From NCBI GenBank assembly GCA_008477525.1, contig SPDT01000006.1, positions 2,879,501 to 2,943,500 of the forward strand: 64,000 bases of DNA, in the 5' to 3' direction. The notes beneath the pieces are model-generated. The model saw only the letters and a program-made list of their open reading frames with translations, ran no database searches and was not told the DNA's origin. Position numbers and translations under genes: made by a program. Source of the DNA: Hypomyces perniciosus (Eukaryota; Ascomycota; Sordariomycetes; Hypocreales; Hypocreaceae). This document shows positions 20,231-31,400 of the stretch, in pieces (the first letter of the stretch is position 1; the number at the start of each line of letters is the position of its first letter).

Positions 20231-22544
20231 GCCACCCTGATCGTGATCTTGATGCTCCGGCATGTCCTCGCCAGATTCAGCCTAATCCAAAGGTTGACTT
20301 GATCCATTCTTGGCTACAGCAGATCCAAACTAGCTCCGGAGAATCCTTTAGAGAGATCCATCGACGTGAAAGTTCGGTTGACAGTAGCAGGCCTTGCTGG
20401 CGTCCCCATCAGCTCCCAAGCGAACCGAACCGTCAAGAAGCAAACTATCAATATCAGTCTTCTGGCCTCTTTGTCAGGGACAGTCCATCGCTTTCTTCTT
20501 CCTCGGACGAAACAAACTCCCACGAATCTTTTCCCAACGTTGACCATGGTGATGGTCATTGCTGTAGGAAAAGACGGCATGTGTTGAATGGATCGGAGTC
20601 CACGGTCTCGGCCACTTCTGTGGCTGACAACGCGGTTTTCGAGAAACGCCCGAGACGCAAATCTCGAAAAGACCGATACGATACCAAGAAAACGCGGACT
20701 AAACAAGACAAACCAGTAGTGGACGGGCCATCTCGTTCTCGAAAACAACACAAATCCAGAAAACAAAAACTTCGCTCGGGTCGGGAGGTTATGGATAACT
20801 TTGAATCGGCTGCCGTCTCCAACCAGAGAATAACGGTAACTGCCTAACCTTTCTCCGTTCGTGATGGGACTCCTAAAGTAACACACAGAAGATGAAACCA
20901 AACCTGACTGCCGGACTGTTCCTTAATGGGCGAAGCTCAACACCGAAATGTACGTCTTGGTGCTGCTGAAGTAGTTTTCCTCTCCGAGTCTCTGACATCC
21001 CAACAGTAGCCGATCTGGCATTTAACAACATGCCACTACCCGAGGAAGACGAAATCATAGACGTGATGACGCACATAATGAACCATCGAAGCAAGAGCAA
21101 GCGGAGAGGGGACAACGATCCCCGGGAGGAGTTTGATTTTTTCGCCATCGCGTCAGCTCGCGCAAAGCAAAATCAACCTCTCGAGTTATCGAGCTCTCCG
21201 AAGGAAAAACTCTACCCAGTGGTCGGAAATGCCGATTCAGAACCTTATAATTCCTTGATGGCTGACCCCGACTATGCCGCCGATGAAATAGCGAAGGAGG
21301 TGAGGACACAAACCCTGAAGGACGATGGCAAGGGGTCTTGTAGTCGGTCGCACGCGGACAATGGCAGGCCCTCATCGTCTGTCAACCGGCAATCAAGTCA
21401 CCTCTCGCCTTGTGATACCCCTCAAAGTCTCGAGACAAACGCGGTTACACAACAAGAGCAAAACACCAAGGCAGGAATAACTGATTGTGAGGAAGACATG
21501 CTCTGTGGGGGAAAAAGCACAAAACCTACCAACTACCAAGACAAAGGGGTCATGGTGAGCCCTAGATCTGATACATCCAGGAGGAATTTGATGGCCGGTG
21601 TGCGAACTTCCCTTAACAGTGACAAGACTGACTTTCCAAAAACCAATAACTCCAATCATGAACTTCGAACAAGCACTTCTCATATTGACAAGCCAGAGAC
21701 AGATATGCACACTCCCGTTCCATTTCCGATCTACTCAACCGATGAATCTGGTCAGGGTTGCGGGCCGTCATATCAACCTGAGGATAAAATTATGCATGGG
21801 CCAAATGCAATGTACTTTCCATCCTACCAGGGGTTGTATTTTCGACAAATCCCTCAAGAGCAGAAAATCAACGGTGTCGTCGCAGGCAGCATAGAAAATA
21901 GCCACGGTTTGTCGTATCCACATCACCTAGTTGAGGGTGGTGGTGGCTATGATTTCCCTACTTCTCCCAGCGAGCACTCCTTCGTCAAACATCTATCGTG
22001 CTATCACCAAGTGCCTCCAGGTCTACCTCAACAATGGACAGTTGACACCAAGGCTGCTGATTGGTGCTGGTCGTCTAACCCGTCTCAAGGGGCCTATCAG
22101 CCATATCTAGATATTGGTCAGAATGTGCAAATTGCAGCCTCGAGTCCGCTAGAGCCAACCCACAACCTTAAAGAAGAGACTCTGCAAGAATATATCGAAA
22201 GGATTGAACACGAGGTAATGGGGCGAACAGAGAGGATATCAACGGTAGATGCATGCGACGGATACTTGGATGGGGAGAGTATCTTCCTCCCCAACACTCC
22301 GAAAGATTCCCATGTGAATATCCATCCACTTGAAACCGGTTTTCTTGATCGCTTCACTTCCGGCAATTCCACAACAGGAGGCCACGGCCTAGTCGATCTT
22401 CGACAAGAGCCAATCCCAGCCAGACTTTATCATTCTTCATTCGAGCATCGTTCGGACCCTTCGCTATTAGGGCATACTTTCCAGCGCATTGAGGAGTCAC
22501 AAATGACAAACTTCTGGCGGCCGAATTATTTGATGCAACACTGA
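20197..22544 (+). CDS. Unknown fungal protein, 5' end replaced by hAT terminus
   Basis: Exons to 20835, 20889-20949 and 21007-22544 join in frame; introns of 53 and 57 bp are GTAACT..CACAG and GTACGT..ACAG. From the ATG at 20197 this gives 745 residues, of which the first 14 (MDARGNGRGMDRHP) are encoded by the right end of the hAT element. Host-type sequence starts at DRDLDAPACPRQIQPNPKVD. The middle has a basic nuclear-localisation-like stretch (KRPRRKSRKDRYDTKKTRTK). The 61-nt exon and its junctions give MKPNLTAGLFLNGRSSTPKL and ADLAFNNMPLPEEDEIIDVM, the best candidate for a conserved motif. The rest is polar and low in structure. I do not recognise the family. Likely the original start lay left of the element (16553). 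Confidence 0.65.
20220..20239 (-). repeat. hAT right terminal inverted repeat
   Basis: Read on the minus strand it is CAGGGTGGCGATCCATTCCA. On the plus strand this terminus, together with the ATG at 20197 inside the element, is in frame with the downstream host exon. Confidence 0.8.
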
Positions 22545-22580
22545 CCGCTTCCTAGTATCGTTTATACATTGCAAGGTCTT

Positions 22581-23617
22581 CTATTCCGGTTCTTGGCTTT
22601 CCCATTTCCCTCTCAATGCTTCAATGTCGATTCCACATTGCTCAGCTTTTAAAACTATCGCACGAGCCTTTCCCACAACTGGAGCATCAATCATCTTTCC
22701 ATCAAGGGTCCATGCGCCGCGTCCCGCAGCTGCCGCCTTTTGGTCTGCAATGGTAACTCGGACTGCCCATTCGGCCTCATCAAACCCTGGAGCGAACATC
22801 CTCTGAACAGTTTCCAACTGTCCAGGATGAATGCATTGTTTTCCATTGAACCCCATGGCTTTTCCCCCGGCGCACTCTTCTTCTAACGCTCTAAGCCCAT
22901 CTTCTCCTTGATAGGATGTGCAAACCAAATCTATGGCGCTTGGCAGACCGAATGCCCGAGCTGCAGTGACAATTGCCGATCGTGCGTACAGAAACTCGGT
23001 TAGAGAAGGTGTTCTCGTTATGGAAAGATCAAGAGCAAAGTCCTCAGCAGCAAAGATTAGACCGCTAAGAAAAGGAGACGCTCTGCAGATTGCGCGGAGG
23101 TCGATGACGGCCCGAGCAGATTCAATCAGGGCAATGATTTTAACTGGATTTTCGGAGTTATCAGTGTGTCTTTCTGGGGCGACATGTTTTAAGACATCAG
23201 TGACAAAGGTCAAATCCGCAGCCGATTCGACTTTGGGCACCACGATTGCATCAATTTGCGGTGCTGATGACAAGGCAGTCAGATCATCCAGGGCGAATGG
23301 AGTTGATATGGCATTCACTCTCACAGCGAGCTCCGAAATAGAAGACGGACGCGACTTCAAGGAGGAAATGTGAGATTTTAGTTGGTTTCGAGCATTTTCT
23401 TTTTGTGCCAGTGTCACGGAATCCTCTAGGTCATATGTGACGTTATCCGTTTTCAATCCAAGAGATTTGGAGAGCATTTTCTGAGAAGAAGCAGGTACTA
23501 TAGGCAAGTTAGCATGATGTTTTCTATGCAAGTCTTGCGTTGAGAAACACCATATAACAAGGATCGGCGTAGTATGGATGAGGACCTGGCCGCCATGGCG
23601 GCAGTGGAGAGACTCAT
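22581..23617 (-). CDS. Mitochondrial CitE/CLYBL-like citramalyl-CoA (citrate) lyase beta
   Basis: Exons 23617-23551 and 23497-22581 give 327 residues; the 53-bp intron has a weak GTGTTT donor and CTATAG acceptor. Splicing restores SSSILRRSLLYVPASSQKML, a basic presequence running into the family start RSLLYVPA. HpcH/HpaI aldolase (TIM-barrel) features follow: VTYDLEDSVTLAQKENAR, DAIVVPKVES, KIIALIESARAV, LIFAAEDFALDL with the Mg-binding acidic residues, and NGKQCIHPGQLETVQ. Human CLYBL cleaves citramalyl-CoA to pyruvate and acetyl-CoA and salvages itaconyl-CoA, protecting vitamin B12; the fungal substrate is not established. The first exon supplies the targeting peptide. Family call is secure, substrate is not. 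Confidence 0.9.
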
Positions 23618-24081
23618 TATGAGCAGCTCATGGGCTCGCAGTTCTTATTATAAGAAAACGTGCTTATTATTGAACGGTGTATTAAGGCTAGTAGGTCTCA
23701 AGAGTTTTGACTGGTGATGTTTCCTTGTTGAAGCTCCGTAGTCATCATAAGTCGTTGATACGAAGTGGATGCTACTGCTCGTATGTACTTCGTAGTACTA
23801 CTCGTACTACCACGTTATGTTATGGAGGTGGCAGTGGTGGATTCTGCCGCAACCTACCGCTCGGCTCTGGTGTAACGGTTACGTAGAGGTGGACCCACAC
23901 CCCGGAACATCGTACCTCCACTCCTAACCAACCCGCGGAATAGCTACGGTAGCTGGATCGCGAAGCTCCCTGTCCAGTTGAGGCTGACGACGACGCATCC
24001 AACCCAAATCCACGGCATGACGACTTGAACTTTTGTTCGTACCTCTCACAAAGACACATAGCAACAGATTGCAGAATCCCC
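23618..24081. other. Divergent spacer between the lyase gene and TVP23
   Basis: It holds both promoters. A motif cluster lies at 23757-23811, with TACGAAGTGG, GTATGTACTTCGTAGTACTA and CTCGTACTAC. No gene is seen. Confidence 0.5.
23757..23811. repeat. TACTTCGTA motif cluster
   Basis: Several direct and inverted copies of the dispersed TACGAAGTA / TACTTCGTA motif within 55 bp of a divergent promoter. Confidence 0.6.
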
Positions 24082-24887
24082 ATGGAGGCTGCACAAAACA
24101 CGCCGGGGTCGCTGAGCTGGCGGCTCAGCTCCCATCCTATTACACTCCTTACGTTCCTGGGCTTTCGGATATGTGGGTTCTACCTTGTGATTACAACCTT
24201 CGTCACATGAATACTGATTATTTGATAGCAAGTGTTCTGGTATACTTTCTCGGTTTGTGGGTTATTAAAAGCATGTACGTTTTCATCTCCCGATATGCTG
24301 GCGCAACGCGCGCGCAGGACAGAAACATGAGAGGCTAACGAGAAATGTGTTTTTTTTGCGTACCAATAGGATCATGATCTTCATCATCACGATTCTCCTT
24401 CTCGCTGCCGACTTTTACTATCTCAAGAACATTGCGGGTCGCCGCCTCGTTGGACTACGGTGGTGGAATGAGGTGGACCCCACGACAGGGGATTCCAAGT
24501 GGGTGTTTGAGAGCTTGGAACCTGGGACGAGGCAGATCAATGCGACGGATAGTCGGTTCTTTTGGCTGGCGCTGTATGTGCAGCCTGTGTGGTGGGTGGT
24601 GATGGCGATTTTGGCGATTGTCAGGCTACAGTTCTTGTGGCTGCCGCTCGTTAGTAAGTCGAGCCTGTCCCCTCTCCCTGGTTTTTGGGGATGCTTTACC
24701 ATGTGAACAGAAGTGCTAACAGATAATAGTCATTGCGCTGGTCTTAACGATTATGAACACGCTGGCGTTCTCTCGGTGCGACAAGTTCAGCCAGGCATCT
24801 AACATGGCGGGCACTGCGTTTGGATCAACCAACTTGGCCGGTAGCATCGCAACCAACATGGTCAGTCGTTTGTTTACTCGCGGTTAA
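24082..24887 (+). CDS. TVP23: Golgi membrane protein Tvp23
   Basis: Exons 24082-24172, 24229-24274, 24370-24653 and 24730-24887 join to 192 residues, the normal family length. Exon 2 is only 46 nt and completes [20 protein letters not shown]. Family sequence is clear throughout: [59 protein letters not shown], and [20 protein letters not shown]. Four hydrophobic membrane segments are visible. Family knowledge: Tvp23 is a late-Golgi/TGN membrane protein acting with Yip-family proteins in vesicle traffic. The first ATG in frame is [15 protein letters not shown]. Confidence 0.93.
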
Positions 24888-25401
24888 GGAGAGGGGCCTA
24901 AGCTAGGAGGAGGATAGTGATATGTGTTCGAAGTCGGCGTACGATCTATAGCTGCCCTGGCATGACGATTTACCGGCGCAGAAGGTTAAGTTGAGGATAA
25001 CAAACACCTCGTTGTACACTACCAAGGAAATGGTGCGGGACTGGCTCTTAGAAATAACGGTTGGTATTGTTATCTTGTCGTTAGAATTTGCAATGTTTGC
25101 ATCCATGCTTCACAGGAGTAATGATCAGGGCATTGCCCACGCTTTCCGGCCTACCAACTTCAAGTGTGAGGCTCCCTATGCTGCTTCATATCCAATTACG
25201 CTTCTATCAATAGTGTCGCTCAAATTCGTGGTATTTCAATGCCAAAAAGGCTGGTGACGTAAGTCATGACATGCTTATCTGAAGCAGGATTAGAAATGCA
25301 ACCTATTCTCCCTTCCCAAATTAGGGCGCCCTTCGCAAAACTCCCCATCATCACATATCAACGTCAATCCAAAACGAAACAACAGCAACAACGACAGTTG
25401 A
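24888..25401. other. Convergent spacer after TVP23
   Basis: The spacer between the 3' ends of TVP23 and the single-pass membrane protein gene. An 88-codon open stretch (24991-25257) shows no family features. Otherwise nothing is recognised. Confidence 0.45.
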
Positions 25402-26731
25402 TCAAACACCCCTTGTTGCACGCTCAATCTCGGCATCCAGGTGACGCTCCTCCTCTTCCAACCGCCGAATCTCATCCTCGGTCATGCCGTCTTCGACAAG
25501 ATGGGCAATGTTGCGCGAAAGAGCGGCTTGTGTTGCTGACGCATCCGCTCCGCTACCAGAAGATGATACCGTAGGCGGTATATGCTCATCGGTGCTGCGT
25601 GGCGCGGGTTGAATACTCCTGGCACCTCCTTGGCCGTCGTCTGAGTAACGCGCGATCGGGGATTCGACGACACGGGATTGGGCCTCTTCCTTGACGGCTA
25701 TGAAAGAGCTGGTGGCTTGTTGGCCATCGAGGCCGCCCTTCAGTTGGTTCCTTCGGCGACGGCGCAACAAGAACCAGGCCAGACCACCAACGATGAGAAG
25801 GAGGACAACAGCGCCTGCAACAGCGATGCCGGCAATGGCACCCGTCGAAAGGCCGCCTCCGCCGCCTCCGCCCCCTCCGTTGCCTGCGCTGCCGCCCGAG
25901 GCGGGACCGGCGCCTTGTATAGGGCCCGTCGAGTCCTTGAATATTATATCTTCGCCACCTCGGATACCTTGCTTAGTGTTGATTTTTGCGTTGAAGTCTC
26001 GGACTTCTGAACTGCCGGATATGACTTGGGCCACGGTGAAGACACCAGATTCCGAGTAGCCTGTGGCGGCTGGCGTTTCCCAGCCGATCTTGAGGATCAT
26101 TTCTTGCCAGTACCACACGAGAAGTTTATCGCTTCCCAGGTTGAGCGTCGCATTTTGGTCACTCACTAGATGATGAAACGAACCAGTGGTCAGCGTCATA
26201 TCATACCCGGACTGATTGCGCCAGCTGCGTACCTTGGAAAAACGGATCCTGAGCCTGGCCACTGACGGGCAAGACTGCTTTGCCAAGGACATCTCCATCT
26301 GTCACAAACGCAACCTCTGACCTGTTTCTTCCATACCAGGTGATGTCCTTGACCGTCGTCGTGCTATTGACATTCCACTTGAAGATCTTCTTGTCGTTTT
26401 GGACAGCGAAGACACGCCCGTTGGCGTCGCTGTCGAAATTCGTCTCGTCGAATTGGACAATGGTCGGCTGGGGCAGCTCTGTCGAAGTGCCTGAAGGAGT
26501 AGCGGCGACAGATGATCCTCCTTGTCGGGCATCACCGGCACCGTCGCTGCCGCTGCCGCTGCCGCTGCCGCCAGGAACATTCGTATGAATACCGGCTCCC
26601 CCTACTGTGGTTGGGGATGCTCCTTCGCTTGTCGTCGTCGTTGGTGATGATGCCAAGTTCTGCCCTTCCTGAGCTTGATTCTCCCTCCCATCGTCTATCT
26701 CGGCGCCCTGCCGGATTTCTATCCTCTTCAT
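25402..26731 (-). CDS. Single-pass membrane protein, fungal, function unknown
   Basis: Exons 26731-26233 and 26165-25402 give 420 residues; the 67-bp intron is GTACGC..ATCTAG and the junction reads DPFFQVSDQNATLNL. The first 85 residues are rich in Ser, Thr and Gly. A soluble domain follows (QPTIVQFDETNFDSDANGRV to about residue 270) with candidate N-glycosylation sites (NSTT, NRS, NAT). A Gly-rich linker precedes one membrane segment (AIAGIAVAGAVVLLLIVGGL) and then a basic stop-transfer RRRRRN. The roughly 130-residue tail is polar and ends with an acidic-basic coiled segment (TEDEIRRLEEEERHLDAEIE). The layout resembles fungal surface sensors or adhesion-type proteins with an extracellular N-terminus, yet no signal peptide is found at this start, and no upstream ATG exon was seen. 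Confidence 0.7.
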
Positions 26732-28470
26732 TTCAAAGTCAGATGTCCGTCGTGTTTTCTTTGATATCGGCTTCGCCTCGCCGCCTCTAGGGGCTTATAC
26801 ACATGTGTCCGACAAAGCGTGTGATGAGCGATGATTTCTTTCTGTTTTGCAGTCTTTTTCGATGCCTCTACTACGAGCGCATGAAACAAATTATTCTCCT
26901 AGCGGTACCGGCCAGACGTCACAGATGCAAGAAGGATACGATGCACGAATAGCAGAAGAAGAAACAAGAAGGTGAAAGGAAGAGAAGGGAACGCAATGGG
27001 AGAAGCACACGCCCACACCAGCTGCAAGACCGGGGGCAGCTTGGTGTAAGGCTGGGTCGAGGTGCATTTTCGTCCACCTTGCTAGCTGATGGCTGTCAAA
27101 TCATTTGCCAGTAATGTTTGAGCCCATTCTACGCTCGATGGCAAGCCATTCTTCAAGGCGGACCGGGGTAAGACACGCAAGACTCAGACATAGCACCAGA
27201 CGGTGTGTCGAGGACACACACACTTCACCACTTCGTACATAAAGAGCCTAAAAAAAGAATAGCCAAAAGCGGCTTCTTTATTTTTGTCCATGGTGGACTT
27301 TTGATTGGGTCAGAGCATCATGCTCTGGTGTCAACCGATCCAGAATGGGGCTCGTGGTTTCGAATCCCTCGAATGAGAGAGCGGCCTTTGCTCCAATTCC
27401 CAAAGGTCCCCATCAGAAAGTCAATGGGAGGATGTGTTACCTTGACCACACTAATACCTTTAGGCATTAATACGAAGCATGGACGAAGTACGTATGCTTA
27501 GATTCGGAGTTATGGACACAACATTGAGGCTGAAGCATCCACTGCGGCTGACGCGGGCTAGTGGAAAACTAGTGGGCGATTTGTCGTTTGCCTCTGTGCA
27601 TTGATATGGGGTATTCAGCCATTAAATATCAATAAATCTCGCCTCTTTTGCAGCTCCGGTCTTTGTGGTCTCTGGGCATCATCTCCATTTAACAATCTGA
27701 AAGAACAAGACTATGTTTTTTGGTCTTCAGCTGTCAACGAACATACACACCACACCACACACCCCCTGGCTGACCCTGACCCTGACCCAGATGCGGAGAG
27801 ACATATTTGTGCTGCTGACGAATAGGCACCCGTTTAAACAGCCTCAACTCTAGTCGGGCGAGTCGTCTGGCTTCCGTCTACTCCGTATCCCGAAACAAGA
27901 TGCCTTGGCTCTCGGTTTTCTTCCGTGTAGATTTGTTTGTCTGTCTGAGAGGCTCTTTGCCGCGCGACAACTCAAACGTCCAAAGACGTGTCCGAGTATC
28001 TATCCAATGCCCTTGATTCCGACTATGAAAACCAAACATCATACGTGCAATCGCTCAACCCATACACATGTTGAGCATGTGCAATATGTATAAATATGTA
28101 TGTGCTATTTCTATGCCCCTCTTTCTATTTACGTACTCCGTGTCTCCCATTCATTCATCACCAGCAGCCCAAAGATCATCATCGTCTCCATCCCAAACAT
28201 GCGTCAATCCACCAGTGCATACATACATTCATCAATCCCATTTCATTCCATCTCGGCAGGCGACGAGTAAATAAAAAGGGGAAGAGATGATTTCAAAACA
28301 CAAAATTGAGAAAAATACCCAACTCCGAACGTGTGTGCATGTTGCGTGGTAAAAAAGAGAGAACCCCCAAACTCCCGCATCGTCACCCACGAGCCACGAA
28401 ATCACGTTTGAAAGAAAAAATCAGGATAATGTCGCCAGAAGGGCGGGATGGCCAGGACTCTGCGAGACGG
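26732..28470. other. Intergenic spacer
   Basis: It contains the promoter of the membrane-protein gene on its left and the 3' flank of the DUF726 gene on its right. A perfect palindrome CAGAGCATCATGCTCTG at about 27309-27325 is followed by a tRNA-B-box-like GGTTTCGAATCCC near 27356, possibly a SINE relic. Motif copies lie near 27470-27490 and 28132. No convincing gene. Confidence 0.4.
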
Positions 28471-31400
28471 TTATGCAAACGTCATCGATATTTCCTTCTC
28501 CTTGCCAAAGTCTTCGTCGTCCGGGTCATTCCAGGGATCTGCGAGGGTAACATTGGGCAGTGTCTGTGCTGATTTTATCGCAGGTCTGTGTAAGTCATCA
28601 TCTAGTGAGGAGTGATGGCGCGTGGGCTCGTTAAATGACGTATCAAACGTCATTTGGATCTCCTCCTCGTGATGATTTGGCTCATAATGGTACGCTGCTA
28701 TAGCTGCGGTTGAGGACGATGATATAGCTCCCGTTCCCCGATTCTCGTTTGAAGAAGACATCGGTAAAACGTCTGCGCTTTTCGATCCACGCAACGAGTC
28801 TCGGGGGTTAAGACTCGATGTCCGTGATGGTGCTGTCGGTGAGGACGTCGGCGAGAAATCGAGCTTCATGGGTGGTAGAGTTGACTTGATCTCCCTGACT
28901 TGTAGCTCCTCCGTCCCAGTGTTTTCTGCATCCTTAGCCAGCTCAGCTCGGATGGCGTCAATATCGAACAACACTCCGTGGTTGTTTCCGTTCTTGTCTT
29001 CGACCTTGCCACCATCTTTGGCTGCCGCTGACTCTTCGTAAATTTCCCACTCTTGCCTATCGCCCTTCTTGCGCCGACCAAAAATACCGAATTTGCTTGA
29101 CCTCTTAGTTTTTCCCTCCTTCTCTAGTTCTTTACGTGCTTCTTCGATTTCATTGATAAGTTCTCTCTGCCGCTCCTTGTGGTTTTCGGGATCCGGATCC
29201 TCAATCTCTGTAAACTCTTCGCTTGTCACCGTCCACCCGCACTTCATAAGCAGCGAGGGCATGGCCGTACGATACTCCATGTGTCCCGGGACCAGGTCCG
29301 TCACATCCATATTCTCAATCCACGGGCAGTCTTCAATCGCACCCAGTCCTGCAACTCGCCTGATACCACCATTCGTCAGTCGGAAGAGATATCCGAGAAT
29401 CCAGTCGTTGCGGTTGTATCCGTTCACAAAACGGCCAGAAACCACGGTCCGAGCCCGGAGGTAATCATCCTTCTTCACCACAATCGGCGATCCAAACAAG
29501 TAGACGTTTTGAATAAGTCCGTACGCGCCTTTCTTTGCCAGTTCCTTCAGGCACGAGAAGATGATTCTAGAACCAAGCGAGTATCCAACCAGCGTGATGG
29601 GTCGAGTGCCCAGGCTTCGCTCGATGAGCGAGTCTGCCAGAATAAGACCTGCGGCAGTTGCGCGATCAAGTGAAACCGCCCAGGGGTTATCTATAAGATA
29701 GGACAGCTTTGTCAAAACGACAGGAAGCTGAATAGCAGCCATCAAACTAACGAGGATGGTGCTGCCCAGGATTTGCTGAAGTCCTTGGGTGAGAGCCTGT
29801 ACATCTTGTCAGTTCGTGGTCTTTTGCAGACAAATAGTGGAAAATACTAACCTCTGTAGCCAAGATATTGATGGTATCACCCATACTCCTGAGCATTTCC
29901 GGCTCCCACAGCACAGAGTAGATATCTCCCATGATAGGATCCACGGTACTAAACGGCAAGCGGACATCGTCCACCTTTCCGGTCAGCCAGCCCGACACCG
30001 TGACTATCAGGTTGACACGCTTGTTGTTGTGGAGAGGTCGGTATTCGAATGTCTTGACTGCGCCCGTTCGACGGTTTGCAGCCTTAACTCCGATGAAACT
30101 ACCAGAGGCTGCAGCACCGGACGTAATGAGGGCCGCTCCACCAGCTCCGGCGAGGAAACTACCCGTGCCCGTTACACCAATAGTGGTAAATCCAGCTGCT
30201 AATCCGGCTCCAATGACGGGGGCCAACAGGCCGGCGGAGAGTCCGATGACGAGACCACCGCCCACAGTCGCCAGACCCATCATGATGTATCGTTTCTTAA
30301 GGGCCAGCTTCCTCCTGTTCTCCATATGCTCGTCCTCATTCCAATTCTCCTTCTCAGCAGCTTGCTGCATCTCGAGTGCATCTGTGACCTTCTTCTCAAA
30401 TTTGCAAATATCAATCCACTCTATGTCCAAACTCTTCCCGACTCGCTCTAGGAGAACTCTTGAACGAGCATCGTATACCGAATCCGCAATAAGCACCAGA
30501 AACAGGTCACACAACACCGTCCACCGTAGGTCAATATCGATTTTGTCAGTTGTCGGCAGCTGCGATGGTGTCTTGACTTCAGGTAAATCCTCGCCTGTGT
30601 GAGCCTCATAAGGGGGTGGCATCTCGGCGGCCTTTTCCTCCTCTGGATACGGCGGCGGAGAACCAGACTCGGAAGATGCTGGTGGCGATTTCTTGTCCAC
30701 GGCCATAGGGTTGTGCACTCTTGAATTGGCTAGAAGAGCAGGGGTCAAGTCCTGGGGCATCACGCCATGTTCAGCAAGCTGCTCAATCATGACCTGTTCC
30801 GCCTCACTGATGTCCATGTGTGCGTACAAGCGTATCATCATCTTCTGACCCCACATCTTCATGGCCTCAGCAGCGGTCATGACCTCCTTCTTTGAGTTTT
30901 TCCGAATCTCCAAACCATCGGCTTCTCTGACTAGATTGACAATCTCCAATCGAACAACACCCACGTACGCGATTCTCTGACCCTCGGTAAGGAGGTCCTT
31001 GGTGGCCTGCATTTGAGATACAGCATCCCTAGCTTCGTCATCTTCGCCCATGGTGCTTGTCCCATTAGGGTTTTTGAACAAGTATTGTGTGTTTTCGTCC
31101 ATGCTCGTTGCTGATTCGGCATCTTCGTCCATGAGAACCCGCGTATATCCCTTGCCAGCACCTCCAAGACCCGCGTATCCGTAAGTTTCGTCGTCGTCTT
31201 CTTCATCATTATGTTCCCGGGCAATTAAGCGATTATCATCATCGTACATGTCGTATCTTGCATAGGAGGGCATTTCCTGCCAGCCATCATCACCGTCCGC
31301 TTGCTCAGTCACCGTCTCCTGCTGCGTCGAAAGTTGCTGATGAGAGTACTCCGACATGCCGATTCCATTGATTGTACTTGAAGTGCTCGCTTCCCGATTG

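Larger units (their letters stand above)
16822..20239 (-). mobile_element. hAT-superfamily DNA transposon, apparently complete
   Basis: The ends are 20-nt terminal inverted repeats with one mismatch, CAGG(C/G)TGGCGATCCATTCCA, at 16822-16841 and, inverted, at 20220-20239; CAGG is a common hAT terminus. Inside each end is a subterminal array of GGATGGAAATGG / CCATTTCCATCC words in both orientations (16836-16965 and 20091-20230). Such arrays bind transposase in hAT elements. Between them lies one intact transposase gene on the minus strand, flanked by AT-rich non-coding DNA. The flanks show no exact 8-bp target duplication: left flank GATAAAGG, right flank ATCGTGAT. The uninterrupted ORF argues against RIP damage and for recent arrival. 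Confidence 0.85.

Noticed and set aside
20314..20901. 195-codon open frame on the minus strand
   Set aside because: Antisense to the exon of the split gene and crossing its first intron; no recognisable features.
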